Part shown: one piece after another, positions 37,280 through 45,607 of the stretch
Position numbering within the stretch: the first letter of the stretch is position 1
Layout of the letters: the number at the start of each line of letters is the position of its first letter
Assembly: GCA_046757925.1 (NCBI GenBank)
Contig: JBHHZE010000006.1
Coordinates: forward strand, 31,890-95,889
Direction of reading: 5' to 3'
DNA length: 64,000 nucleotides
DNA from: JAZDCZ01 sp046757925
GTDB taxonomy: Bacteria > Gemmatimonadota > Gemmatimonadetes > Gemmatimonadales > GWC2-71-9
Translations under genes and position numbers: made by a program
The notes under the pieces: model-generated
The model's database searches: none
Seen by the model: the letters and a program-made list of their open reading frames with translations, nothing else
Told to the model about the DNA's origin: nothing

Positions 37280-38419
37280 GTGAATCTGCATGAGTACCAA
37301 GCTCGGCTGCTGTTGAAGCAGGGTGGAATTCCGGTGCCGGATGGCGAGGTTGCGAGCACTGCCGACGAAGTCGGCGCAATTGCGGAGCGTCTCGGCGGTG
37401 CTGTAGTGGTAAAGGCTCAGGTACATACCGGCGGACGCGGCAAGGCCGGCGGGGTCAAGCTCGCCCGAAACGCAGAGGATGCACGATCCCGTGCGCAAGA
37501 GATAATCGGCATGAAGATCAAGGGACTCACCGTGGAGACGGTGTTGGTGGTCCCGGCGGAGGAGATTGCAAGTGAGAGCTACGTAGGGGTGATCGTCGAT
37601 CGGGCGGCGGAGTGTCCGGTCGTTATGGTCAGCCCTGCAGGTGGAGTCGACATCGAGGAAGTAGCGGCAAAGACGCCCGAAAAGATATTCAAGCAGTCGG
37701 TCGATCCCCGGTATGGACTACTGCCACACCAGGCGATGGCGTTGGCTTTCAAACTGTACGATGATGTGAAATTGGTGAGGCGGGCCGCGACGATAATGCG
37801 CCAACTCTACGCTGTATTCATCGACGTCGGAGGCTCGCTGACCGAGATCAATCCACTGATAACCACTCCCGATGGTCGTGTTGTGGCATTGGATGCGAAG
37901 ATCGTGGTCGACGACAACGAACTGGATCGTGAGCCCGAGATAGCGAACTTGAGGGATGTGGCATCGGAGGATCCTGCAGAGGTACAAGCGCGAGAAGCTG
38001 GGTTGTCCTACATCAAGCTCAACGGGAACGTGGGTTGTTGCGTCAACGGAGCAGGCCTTGCGATGGCAACGATGGATCTCGTCAAGTACCACGGGGGAGA
38101 ACCGGCTAACTTCCTGGATATCGGTGGCAGCAGCAATCCCCATAAGGTAGTTGCGGCGTTAGAGATCATCACGAGCGATCCCGACGTGAAGGCGATTCTC
38201 TTCAATATCTTCGGAGGGATCACTCGCTGCGACGACGTTGCAAACGGGATAGTGACGGCAACGGAGAAAACGAGCATAGATCGCCCCATTGTCATAAGAT
38301 TGACAGGAACGAACGAAGAGCTTGCGGTCGAGATACTCCGGAAGGCGGGATTTGAGGCACTGACCGACATGGATGAAGCGGTTGAGCAGGCTGTGAAAGT
38401 CGCCCGGGAGGCGGCGTGA
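37280..38419 (+). CDS. sucC: Succinate--CoA ligase, beta subunit
   Basis: A 379-residue ATP-grasp subunit that binds nucleotide and succinate in the TCA-cycle step forming ATP (or GTP) from succinyl-CoA. Family features are MNLHEYQARLLLKQGGIPVP at the N-terminus, VVVKAQVHTGGRGKAGGVKLA near residue 40, INPLITTPDGRVVALDAKI near 195 and NFLDIGGSSNPHKV near 275. GTG 37280 begins right after the arcC stop. The stop overlaps sucD by 4 nt. Confidence 0.96.
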   Translation: MNLHEYQARLLLKQGGIPVPDGEVASTADEVGAIAERLGGAVVVKAQVHTGGRGKAGGVKLARNAEDARSRAQEIIGMKIKGLTVETVLVVPAEEIASESYVGVIVDRAAECPVVMVSPAGGVDIEEVAAKTPEKIFKQSVDPRYGLLPHQAMALAFKLYDDVKLVRRAATIMRQLYAVFIDVGGSLTEINPLITTPDGRVVALDAKIVVDDNELDREPEIANLRDVASEDPAEVQAREAGLSYIKLNGNVGCCVNGAGLAMATMDLVKYHGGEPANFLDIGGSSNPHKVVAALEIITSDPDVKAILFNIFGGITRCDDVANGIVTATEKTSIDRPIVIRLTGTNEELAVEILRKAGFEALTDMDEAVEQAVKVAREAA

Positions 38420-39294
38420 GCATATTCATCGATCGAGAAACGAAGCTTGTGGTGCAGGGGATCACCGGTCGCGACGGTTCATTCCACACGCGGGAAATGA
38501 TCGCATACGGCACGCAAGTGGTGGCGGGTGTGACACCGGGAAAGGGTGGTCAGCGATTCGAGAACAAGGTTCCGGTATTCGACACCGTGGCCGACGCGGT
38601 CGAGGCTACCGGCGCGAACACATCCGTAATCTATGTTCCGGCGAGGTTCGCCGCGGATGCCATCTACGAGGCGGCCGACGCCGGTATCGAGCTGATCGTG
38701 TGCATTACCGAGGGGATTCCGGTACTCGACATGACGCGAGTCGCGCCCTACATACGAGAGCGCGGCGCCCGATTGATCGGCCCGAACTGCCCGGGCCTCA
38801 TATCGCCGGGGCGATCGAAGGTCGGGATCATACCGGGACAGATTTGCCGAGAGGGTCATGTGGGTATAGTCTCGCGCAGCGGAACGCTGACCTACGAGAT
38901 CATTCACCAACTTTCCACTCATAACCTCGGCCAGTCGAGTTGCGTCGGCATTGGCGGCGACCCCATAATCGGCACTAACTTCGTCGATTGTCTGGCGGCA
39001 TTCCAAGACGACCCGCATACCGAGGCTATCGTAATGATCGGTGAGATCGGCGGCACGGCGGAGCAAGAGGCTGCCTCGTTCGTGGCCGCAAACGTCACGA
39101 AGCCAGTCATTGGATTCATTGCGGGACAGACGGCACCCCCGGGCAGGCGGATGGGGCATGCCGGAGCCATCATTTCGGGCGCGTCGGGTACGGCGGCTGA
39201 AAAAATGGACGCGTTGGAGGCAGCGGGAATAGGGGTGATGAAGCGTCCTGCCGACGTAGTACCGTTGCTCGAGCGGAGCAGCAGACAGACGTGA
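38416..39294 (+). CDS. sucD: Succinate--CoA ligase, alpha subunit
   Basis: A 292-residue CoA-binding subunit carrying the phosphohistidine. The Rossmann start LVVQGITGRDGSFHTREM, the block IGPNCPGLISPG near residue 121, SRSGTLTYEI near 154 and the active-site RRMGHAGAIISGASGTA near 243 (phosphohistidine in GHAGA) are all present. GTG 38416 overlaps sucC; its stop overlaps the next gene by 4 nt. Complete and typical in length. Confidence 0.96.
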   Translation: MSIFIDRETKLVVQGITGRDGSFHTREMIAYGTQVVAGVTPGKGGQRFENKVPVFDTVADAVEATGANTSVIYVPARFAADAIYEAADAGIELIVCITEGIPVLDMTRVAPYIRERGARLIGPNCPGLISPGRSKVGIIPGQICREGHVGIVSRSGTLTYEIIHQLSTHNLGQSSCVGIGGDPIIGTNFVDCLAAFQDDPHTEAIVMIGEIGGTAEQEAASFVAANVTKPVIGFIAGQTAPPGRRMGHAGAIISGASGTAAEKMDALEAAGIGVMKRPADVVPLLERSSRQT

Positions 39295-40184
39295 AGCTGG
39301 GTGACCTGTTGGTTCTCGACCACATCGTGGTTCCCATAGAGGGGGAAAACCTCAGGGTGGCTGCGAATGCCCTGGTCGAAGCCCTCGTGATCAGCGGTGC
39401 CATTAGAGACGTCGCAAAGGTCGAGGAACTCGTGGCCGATAAGCTGCCACGCGACGTCGTCACGGTGGGACAAGCGTTCCTGCTCTATTTCCGCACAGAG
39501 GCGGTAATGAAGCTGACAGTCGGATTGGGTATCGCACCCGAGCCAATGCATCGGGAACACGACGCTGCCAGGGAAGCCAGAATAGTTCTTCTCATAGCGG
39601 CCCCACCCGCAGATTCTTCGCGCTTCCTACGAGCCGTTAGCGCCTTTTCCCACGCTCTGGGCCGCGAGGAGGTGGTTGGCGCGCTGCTCGAGGCCAAGAC
39701 GGCGGCCGACGTGCTGGCGATCGACTCCCTATGTAACATTGAACTGCAGGGCTATCTGACCGTTCGCGACGTCATGGTGAGACGTCAGGTCAAAGTCCGT
39801 CCCGACGCCACGCTGGGGGAAGCGGCCAAGATCATGGTCGATCAGAATGTGCCGTCGGTGTTGGTGGTGTCGGACACTAATGAAGTGTTAGGCATGGTGA
39901 CCCATGCGGAGTTGCTCCAGCGTTTGCTTCCGGTCCACGTGAAGCGTTTGACGGGTGAGTTCGGTACCAGCGAGGGCGATGTCGGTCCCGAAGACCCGAG
40001 TGGCATGGCGGTGCGTGAAGTTATGGACCGCAGCGTTCTGTGCCTATCGGAAGATCAAACCGTCGCAGAGGCCGCCAATATGATGCAAAGTAGGAAGATA
40101 GACCGGTTTCCGGTGGTGCGTGACGGTGCGCTGGTCGGCTTCCTCACCCGAGGTGATATCGTGCGCCGGCTGTTTGGGCGCTGA
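39291..40184 (+). CDS. PTS EIIA-like domain fused to a CBS pair
   Basis: A 297-residue protein. Residues about 1-150 follow the mannitol/fructose-type EIIA (PTS_EIIA_2) fold pattern: ALVEALVISGAIRDVAKVEELV, then ...VGLGIAPEPMHR and AREARIVLLIAAPPADSSRFLRAVSAF. In active EIIA domains a phospho-accepting histidine lies in a hydrophobic-x-P-H motif; here that segment reads GIAPEPMHR, so the site is doubtful. Residues 155-297 hold two CBS motifs (VRDVMVRRQVKVRPDATLGEA, VREVMDRSVLCLSEDQTVAEA) that usually sense adenine nucleotides. Its start overlaps sucD, suggesting an energy-sensing regulator of that step; this is inference. Confidence 0.75.
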   Translation: MKLGDLLVLDHIVVPIEGENLRVAANALVEALVISGAIRDVAKVEELVADKLPRDVVTVGQAFLLYFRTEAVMKLTVGLGIAPEPMHREHDAAREARIVLLIAAPPADSSRFLRAVSAFSHALGREEVVGALLEAKTAADVLAIDSLCNIELQGYLTVRDVMVRRQVKVRPDATLGEAAKIMVDQNVPSVLVVSDTNEVLGMVTHAELLQRLLPVHVKRLTGEFGTSEGDVGPEDPSGMAVREVMDRSVLCLSEDQTVAEAANMMQSRKIDRFPVVRDGALVGFLTRGDIVRRLFGR

Positions 40185-40210
40185 CCACGAACAATAAGAC
40201 CATTACAGAG

Positions 40211-40645
40211 ATGCAGACACTAGCTATCATAAAACCCGACGCGGTATCCGCCGGGAACACGGGGAGAATCCTGGCCCACCTGGAGAACGCGGGCTTCACC
40301 CTCCGCGCGGCGAAGCTGGTTCGCCTGGAGCGATCCCAGGCCGAAGCTTTCTATGCCGTTCACCGGGAACGGCCCTTTTACGGCTCCCTCGTCACCTTCA
40401 TGACCTCCGGCCCGTGCATGCCGCTGGTGCTGGAGCACGAGAGCGCGGTTGTCCATCTGCGAACCGTCATCGGGGCAACCGATCCCGCCGAGGCTGCCGA
40501 AGGAACCGTGCGCCGGCTGTATGCGGAGTCGAAGGAGCGGAACGCCATACACGCCTCGGACTCGCCCGAGAACGCTGAGCACGAGATCGAATTCTTCTTT
40601 GCCGAGGGAGACCTTAGAGGCCTCTGGGGTTCCGACACTCGTTGA
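40211..40645 (+). CDS. ndk: Nucleoside diphosphate kinase
   Basis: A 144-residue enzyme that balances NTP pools by phosphate transfer from ATP through a histidine. Blocks are QTLAIIKPDAV at the N-terminus, ERPFYGSLVTFMTSGP near residue 53, and the active-site NAIHASDSPENAEHEI with His114. Length is typical (140-150). ATG 40211 lies 26 nt after the EIIA-CBS gene. Its 3' end contains the -35 region of the yceD promoter. Confidence 0.96.
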   Translation: MQTLAIIKPDAVSAGNTGRILAHLENAGFTLRAAKLVRLERSQAEAFYAVHRERPFYGSLVTFMTSGPCMPLVLEHESAVVHLRTVIGATDPAEAAEGTVRRLYAESKERNAIHASDSPENAEHEIEFFFAEGDLRGLWGSDTR

Positions 40646-40670
40646 CGCAAGTGCCTGTCGGAGTTAAATA
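40642..40670 (+). promoter_or_regulatory. Predicted promoter ending 8 nt before yceD
   Basis: TTGACG (40642-40647), a 17-nt spacer and TAAATA (40665-40670) lie just before the ATG at 40679. No ribosome-binding site separates them, consistent with a nearly leaderless message for the yceD-rpmF-fab cluster. Confidence 0.55.
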
Positions 40671-40678
40671 TACCGGCT

Positions 40679-41197
40679 ATGTTGCAGATTGATCTGGGGG
40701 CTCTCAGGAATGGGCCCGTCGACATGGAGCAGGCCGTGCCGACCGACGATCCCTGCTTTTCGGATCTGGATGTTCAATTAGCTGAACCGGTGCGGTTGAG
40801 CGGCAGGCTGATGGAGGCGGGCAGCGGGTGTTTCTTCTGGCACGGTAGCTTGCACACTCAGGTGATGGGATTCTGTCGTCGCTGTCTGGAGCCGGTAGAG
40901 GTCGTGGTCGATCAGCAACTCGACGTGCTGTTTACTGAAGATCAGGATGCTGACGACCCTTCGGCATATGTGATCCCGCACCGTGCGGCCGAGCTGGATC
41001 CGGGGGAGGCCGTGCGGGAAGAGCTGATCCTGGCAGTGCCGGACTACGTACTGTGCGACCCGGAGTGCCGCGGGCTGTGTCCGGATTGCGGCACGAACTT
41101 CAACGAAAGTTCATGTAACTGTGAGAACAATGAATCTGATCCGCGCTGGGCGGTGCTGGAGGCGCTCAAGTTGGGTCAGCCACACGAGAGGACCTAA
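40679..41197 (+). CDS. yceD: YceD-like 23S rRNA accumulation protein (DUF177)
   Basis: A 172-residue DUF177 protein. The cysteine-bearing block GFCRRCLEPVEVVVDQQLDVLF near residue 62 and the C-terminal ECRGLCPDCGTNFNESSCNC zinc-ribbon-like segment, with VREELILAVPDYVLCDP before it, match the family. In E. coli the yceD-rpmF pair is co-transcribed and YceD is needed for normal 23S rRNA levels. Here it directly precedes rpmF with no intergenic base, as expected. Start ATG 40679 sits 8 nt after a promoter-like -10 box. Confidence 0.88.
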   Translation: MLQIDLGALRNGPVDMEQAVPTDDPCFSDLDVQLAEPVRLSGRLMEAGSGCFFWHGSLHTQVMGFCRRCLEPVEVVVDQQLDVLFTEDQDADDPSAYVIPHRAAELDPGEAVREELILAVPDYVLCDPECRGLCPDCGTNFNESSCNCENNESDPRWAVLEALKLGQPHERT

Positions 41198-41380
41198 ATG
41201 GCGGTACCCAAGCGAAGGACATCGAAAAGTCGCAAGCTCAAGCGCAGGAATCACGATCGGGCCGCGGCCGTTGCAGTGCAGCCGTGTGAGCGATGTGGTG
41301 ACCCACGGCGCCCGCACCGAGTTTGCCCCACTTGTGGCTACTACGGCGGTGAGAAGCGTATCGAGATAGAGGAAGTTTGA
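41198..41380 (+). CDS. rpmF: Ribosomal protein bL32
   Basis: A 60-residue 50S subunit protein of the zinc-ribbon type. The N-terminus MAVPKRRTSKSRKLKRR is the family signature. The ribbon cysteines appear as CERCG and CPTCG, so this is a four-cysteine (zinc-containing) paralogue. It begins immediately after the yceD stop. In many bacteria it is followed by plsX and fabH; here plsX is missing and fabH follows after 51 nt. Confidence 0.97.
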   Translation: MAVPKRRTSKSRKLKRRNHDRAAAVAVQPCERCGDPRRPHRVCPTCGYYGGEKRIEIEEV

Positions 41381-41431
41381 CGTGACCCGGATCGTGCCCG
41401 ACACGATGCGGGGAGACTGCGCGGCAGCTGC

Positions 41432-42421
41432 GTGAAGCGCCCCATAGTAGAACTCGTCAGTACCGGCCGGTATGCGCCCAAGAAAATCCTGACCAATGCC
41501 GATTTCGAGAAGATGCTGGACACCTCGGATGAGTGGATCCGTGAGCGGACGGGAATTGCGGAACGGCACATAGCGGACGATGATGAAACTGTTGCCTACA
41601 TGTCCGACGTGGCGTGCCGTCAAGTGCTCGACCAAGTCGGTCTCACTCCGCTCGATGTAGACGCCATAGTGATGGCGACGGCGACCGCCGACCGCCTCCT
41701 CCCGTCTAACGCATGTGACCTGCAGGCAGTGCTCGGCGCCAAGAACGCGGCCGCATTCGACGTGGGAGCGGCATGTAGCGGTTTTCTCTACGGCCTCACC
41801 GTAGCCGAGGGACTCGTCGCCAGCGGCACCGCCAAGAACATTTTGGTGGTTGGTGGAGAACGATTGTCCAGGATAACGAACTACGAAGACCGCACCACGG
41901 CAATTCTGTTCGGTGACGGTGCGGGTGCCACGCTGGTCAGACCGGCATCCAATGGTACCAGAGGCATCCTCTCCAGCTACATCAAGTCCGATGGAACGTT
42001 GGCGGAACTGTTGTACCGACCGGGGGGCGGTGGTGTCCATCCGCCCGATCAACGTCTGATCGAGGAGCGTGGCTACTTCATTACCATGGCCGGTCGTGAG
42101 ACCTTCAAGTCCGCAGTGTTGTCGATGTCGGATGCTTGCGACCAGGCCCTCACGCTGGCTGGCCTGACGGCGGATGACATTGACATACTGATTCCGCATC
42201 AGGCTAACATCCGCATCATCAACGCGACGGCAAAGCACGCCGGCATTCCCAAGGACAAGTTGTACGTCAACATCGATCGGTACGGCAATACGTCAGCCGC
42301 ATCGATCCCCCTGGCTCTCGACGAATGCGTTCGGTCGGGGGTGATCACGGCGGGCACGACTGTCTTGCTCGTTGCGTTCGGCGGGGGATTCACCTGGGCG
42401 AGTGTGGTACTGCGGTGGTGA
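41432..42421 (+). CDS. fabH: Beta-ketoacyl-ACP synthase III
   Basis: A 329-residue thiolase-fold enzyme that condenses acetyl-CoA with malonyl-ACP to start fatty acid synthesis. The catalytic triad is visible: Cys115 in GAACSGFLYG, His256 in IPHQANIRI and Asn286 in RYGNTSAASIP. DTSDEWIRERTGIAERH near residue 30 is typical of the family. GTG 41432 is used; no clear ribosome site lies upstream, only GCAGCTGC. The stop overlaps the start of fabD. Confidence 0.95.
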   Translation: MKRPIVELVSTGRYAPKKILTNADFEKMLDTSDEWIRERTGIAERHIADDDETVAYMSDVACRQVLDQVGLTPLDVDAIVMATATADRLLPSNACDLQAVLGAKNAAAFDVGAACSGFLYGLTVAEGLVASGTAKNILVVGGERLSRITNYEDRTTAILFGDGAGATLVRPASNGTRGILSSYIKSDGTLAELLYRPGGGGVHPPDQRLIEERGYFITMAGRETFKSAVLSMSDACDQALTLAGLTADDIDILIPHQANIRIINATAKHAGIPKDKLYVNIDRYGNTSAASIPLALDECVRSGVITAGTTVLLVAFGGGFTWASVVLRW

Positions 42422-43353
42422 GCACCGTTCTGCTCTGCCCCGGACAGGGTACACAGCATGTGGGAATGGGACGGGACTTGGCAGAGACTTTTCCCGCGGC
42501 ACGCCGTGTCTTCGAGGAGGTCGATGAGGCGCTCGGGTTCAACCTCTCTGCGCTGATGTGGGAGGGGCCCGAAGACGAGCTGACACGGACTCACAACGCC
42601 CAGCCGGCTATCCTCACGCACACGATGGCGGTGTACGCGGTAATCGGCGACAGCATCTCTCCGCGCTTTGGCGCAGGACATTCGCTGGGGGAGTACAGTG
42701 CGTACGCCGCGGCCGGCACGCTGGGAGTTGCGGAGGCGGCGCAATTGGTGAGACGTCGTGGGGAACTCATGCTCGAGGCGGGCGAGGCGCGGCCGGGGAC
42801 CATGGCGGCGGTGATCGGGCTGGAAGCTGAACGGGTCCGGGAATTGTGCGAGCAATGCAGCAACGGCGAGCGCGTCGTCGTGCCGGCCAATATCAATACG
42901 AACGATCAGACCGTGATTTCCGGCGATCCCCCTGCGGTGGTCGAGGCTGGAGAGCGGTGCAAAGACGCAGGGGCCAGGAAAGTACTTCCTCTAAAGGTGA
43001 GTGGTGCATTCCATTCGCCGCTCATGGAACCGGCCCGGCGTGGGCTGACTCGGGAGTTGACCTCGGTCGCACTGGCCGACCCTGCGTTCCCGGTGATCGC
43101 CAACGCGACCGCCACCCCTGTGGAAGACGCAATCACGGCCGCTGAGCTACTCGCCTCCCAGCTGACTTCGCCCGTCGAGTGGGTTTCATCCATGAAGTTG
43201 GCCGCAGAACACGCGGGTGGTGAAATGAATTTTGTCGAGGTGGGTCCGGGGAAGGTATTGTCAGGTCTAGTCAGACGAGCAGTCCGCGGCTGTCAGACCG
43301 TTGCGATAGGGAGCGCTCGAGACGTAGAGCAGTTTGTGGCGGGGGTGGCGTGA
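42418..43353 (+). CDS. fabD: Malonyl-CoA:ACP transacylase
   Basis: A 311-residue enzyme that loads malonate onto ACP. The family loop LLCPGQGTQHVGMG opens the protein; the nucleophile Ser89 lies in GAGHSLGEYSA and the catalytic His199 in SGAFHSPLM. I start at GTG 42418 (overlapping the fabH stop) because the homologous N-terminus begins there; the frame is open into fabH. A GTG three bases upstream is equally possible. The stop overlaps the GTG of fabG by 4 nt. Confidence 0.94.
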   Translation: MSTVLLCPGQGTQHVGMGRDLAETFPAARRVFEEVDEALGFNLSALMWEGPEDELTRTHNAQPAILTHTMAVYAVIGDSISPRFGAGHSLGEYSAYAAAGTLGVAEAAQLVRRRGELMLEAGEARPGTMAAVIGLEAERVRELCEQCSNGERVVVPANINTNDQTVISGDPPAVVEAGERCKDAGARKVLPLKVSGAFHSPLMEPARRGLTRELTSVALADPAFPVIANATATPVEDAITAAELLASQLTSPVEWVSSMKLAAEHAGGEMNFVEVGPGKVLSGLVRRAVRGCQTVAIGSARDVEQFVAGVA

Positions 43354-44093
43354 TCGACTTGACCGGCAAGACGGCTTTGGTCACCGGTGGCTCCCGGGGC
43401 ATTGGCAAGGCAATCGCCACGAAGATGAGTGATCTCGGTGCACAGGTTGCGGTGGTCGCAAGGGATGGAGCTGTGGCGGAGGACGTTGCAAGAGAGCTGT
43501 CGACCGACGGCCGCAGGGCGCTCGGGCTGAGTGCCGACGTAAGTAGCCCGGAGCAGGTGAACCGGGCCGTCTCGGAGGTCGAAAGCCAACTCGCACGCAT
43601 CGACATTTTGGTGAACAACGCCGGACTGACGAGGGATGGCGTGCTGGTGAGAATGACCGAAGAAGCCTGGGACACCGTGCTCGACGTGAATCTCAAAGGG
43701 GCGTTCAACACCATCAAGGCGGTTGCGCGGGGGATGATGAAGCGGCGCTCCGGCCGCATCATCAACGTGACCAGTGTTGTTGGCCTGACGGGCAATCGAG
43801 GACAGGCGAACTACTCGGCTTCCAAGGCGGGCATGATCGGTCTTACCAAAGCTGCGGCGAAGGAACTCGCCAGCCGTAACATTCTTGTCAACGCGATTGC
43901 GCCGGGGTTCATTGATACGGACCTGACAAGGGGCCTGCCCGAGGCGGCACAAGCGGCGCTTCTCCAGCAGATTCCACTGGGCAGGCTCGGGTCCACTGAT
44001 AATGTGGCTGATGCCGTGGTATTTTTGGCTTCCGACCTTGCAAGCTACATTACGGGCCAGGTGCTCGTGGTGGATGGCGGCATGGTAATGTGA
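43350..44093 (+). CDS. fabG: 3-oxoacyl-ACP reductase
   Basis: A 247-residue short-chain dehydrogenase that reduces the keto group in each fatty acid cycle with NADPH. TGGSRGIGKAIA (cofactor loop, near residue 12), NNAGLTRDGVLVRM, the catalytic serine in VTSVVGLTGN, and YSASKAG are all in place, as is APGFIDTDLT after them. The SVVGLTGNRGQANYSASK block is characteristic of FabG. GTG 43350 overlaps fabD. Complete. Confidence 0.95.
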   Translation: MIDLTGKTALVTGGSRGIGKAIATKMSDLGAQVAVVARDGAVAEDVARELSTDGRRALGLSADVSSPEQVNRAVSEVESQLARIDILVNNAGLTRDGVLVRMTEEAWDTVLDVNLKGAFNTIKAVARGMMKRRSGRIINVTSVVGLTGNRGQANYSASKAGMIGLTKAAAKELASRNILVNAIAPGFIDTDLTRGLPEAAQAALLQQIPLGRLGSTDNVADAVVFLASDLASYITGQVLVVDGGMVM

Positions 44094-44117
44094 TATCTCA
44101 CCAACGACGAGGAGAAA

Positions 44118-44357
44118 ATGAGCGATATTGATGAGAAAGTGAGAGACATCATAGTCGAGGAACTGGGTGTCGAGCGGGAAAAAGTGACGGACGAAGCTAA
44201 CTTCATGGATGACTTGGGTGCGGACAGCCTCGACTCCGTCGAGTTGGTCATGGCCTTCGAGAAGGAATTCGACGTCGATATTCCCGATGAAGATGCGGAA
44301 AAGCTTCGCACGGTGGGAGATGCGCTCAAGTATCTGCACGGGCGGATGGAGTCGTAG
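44118..44357 (+). CDS. acpP: Acyl carrier protein
   Basis: A 79-residue acidic carrier of growing acyl chains. The phosphopantetheine site is Ser37 in DLGADSLDSVELVM. A strong ribosome site (GAGGAG, ending 3-4 nt before AAATG) precedes ATG 44118, unlike the leaderless-looking genes around, which suits a very highly expressed protein. It lies 24 nt after fabG and 5 nt before fabF. Confidence 0.97.
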   Translation: MSDIDEKVRDIIVEELGVEREKVTDEANFMDDLGADSLDSVELVMAFEKEFDVDIPDEDAEKLRTVGDALKYLHGRMES

Positions 44358-44362
44358 AGTCC

Positions 44363-45604
44363 TTGAAGCGCAGGGTAGTCGTCACCGGCTTCGGGGTAGT
44401 GTCCGCTCTGGGGAATTCCGCCAACGAAACCTGGGATGGGCTGATCGCCGGCCGTTCGGGCGCGGGTCCCATCGAGCGGTTCGATGCGTCGGAGATGGAC
44501 GTACGGTTCGCGTGCGAGTGCTGGCATTTCGATCCGCTCGAGCATATGGACCGCAAGGAAGCGAAGCGTGCGGACCGCTATGCTCAATATGCAATCGCCG
44601 CGACCGATATGGCGGTCCAACTCGCAGGCTTGGACAATGGTCGTCTCAAGCCCGATCGGACGGGCGTCATAATAGGAAGCGGGATCGGTGGGATCTGGAC
44701 GTTCGAAGAACAATGCAAGGTGTTCCTGGAGAAGGGACCCAGGCGCGTGTCCCCATTCTTTATCCCGATGTTCATCCCGAACATGGCGGCGGGACTCGTC
44801 TCCATTCGGCTTGGCGCCAAGGGACCGAATTACAGTACGGTATCTGCGTGTGCCTCGTCCGCGCACGCCATAGGCGAGTCGTTCCGGCTCATTCAATCCG
44901 GTGCCGCCGACATGATGGTCACAGGCGGCGCGGAGGCCGCGATTACGCCGCTGTCATACTCGGGATTTGCCAACATGAAAGCGTTGTCCGTCAGGAACGA
45001 CGAACCCGAGAAGGCATCGCGTCCGTTCGATCGCGATCGCGATGGATTCGTAATGGGCGACGGCTCGGGCATAGTAGTGCTGGAAGCTCTCGAGTCGGCG
45101 CTGGACCGCGGTGCAACGATCTACGGTGAGCTGTTGGGCTACGGCATGAGTGCCGATGGATACCACATGACCCTGCCTGCTCCCGGGGGCGAGGGTGCGC
45201 GCCGGTCCATGGAAGAATGTCTGAAGGACGCGGAACTCGACCCCTGTGCGGTCGATTATGTCAACGCCCACGGCACGTCGACACCCTTTGGCGACATCGC
45301 CGAGACCAGGGCCGTCAAACAGGTATTCGGCGGCCACGCCAAGGAGTTGGTGATGGGCTCGACCAAGTCGATGACCGGCCACTTGCTGGGCGCTGCGGGC
45401 GGGCTCGAATTCGCAATTTGTCTGCAAGTGATGGAACAGGGGGTTATCCCACCGACCATCAATCAGGAGAACTCCGACCCCGAGTGCGATCTGGATTGCG
45501 CGCCGAACACACCGGTCGAACGGGAAGTGAAGGTTGCAATATCCAACTCGTTTGGATTCGGCGGACACAACGCCACGTTGGCGGTACGTAAGTACGAGTC
45601 CTGA
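44363..45604 (+). CDS. fabF: Beta-ketoacyl-ACP synthase II
   Basis: A 413-residue elongating condensing enzyme. The Cys-His-His triad is visible: Cys163 in VSACASSAHAIG, His303 in NAHGTSTPFGD and His340 in SMTGHLLGAAGG. TTG 44363 is the start, giving the family N-terminus KRRVVVTGFGVVSALG. GFGGHNATLAVRKYE closes the protein as usual. It completes an rpmF-fabH-D-G-acpP-F cluster and is followed after 3 nt by mqnE. Confidence 0.96.
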   Translation: MKRRVVVTGFGVVSALGNSANETWDGLIAGRSGAGPIERFDASEMDVRFACECWHFDPLEHMDRKEAKRADRYAQYAIAATDMAVQLAGLDNGRLKPDRTGVIIGSGIGGIWTFEEQCKVFLEKGPRRVSPFFIPMFIPNMAAGLVSIRLGAKGPNYSTVSACASSAHAIGESFRLIQSGAADMMVTGGAEAAITPLSYSGFANMKALSVRNDEPEKASRPFDRDRDGFVMGDGSGIVVLEALESALDRGATIYGELLGYGMSADGYHMTLPAPGGEGARRSMEECLKDAELDPCAVDYVNAHGTSTPFGDIAETRAVKQVFGGHAKELVMGSTKSMTGHLLGAAGGLEFAICLQVMEQGVIPPTINQENSDPECDLDCAPNTPVEREVKVAISNSFGFGGHNATLAVRKYES

Positions 45605-45607
45605 CCT

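Noticed and set aside
41111..42238. 375-codon minus-strand frame opposite fabH
   Set aside because: Antisense to rpmF/fabH, with no signal of a real protein.
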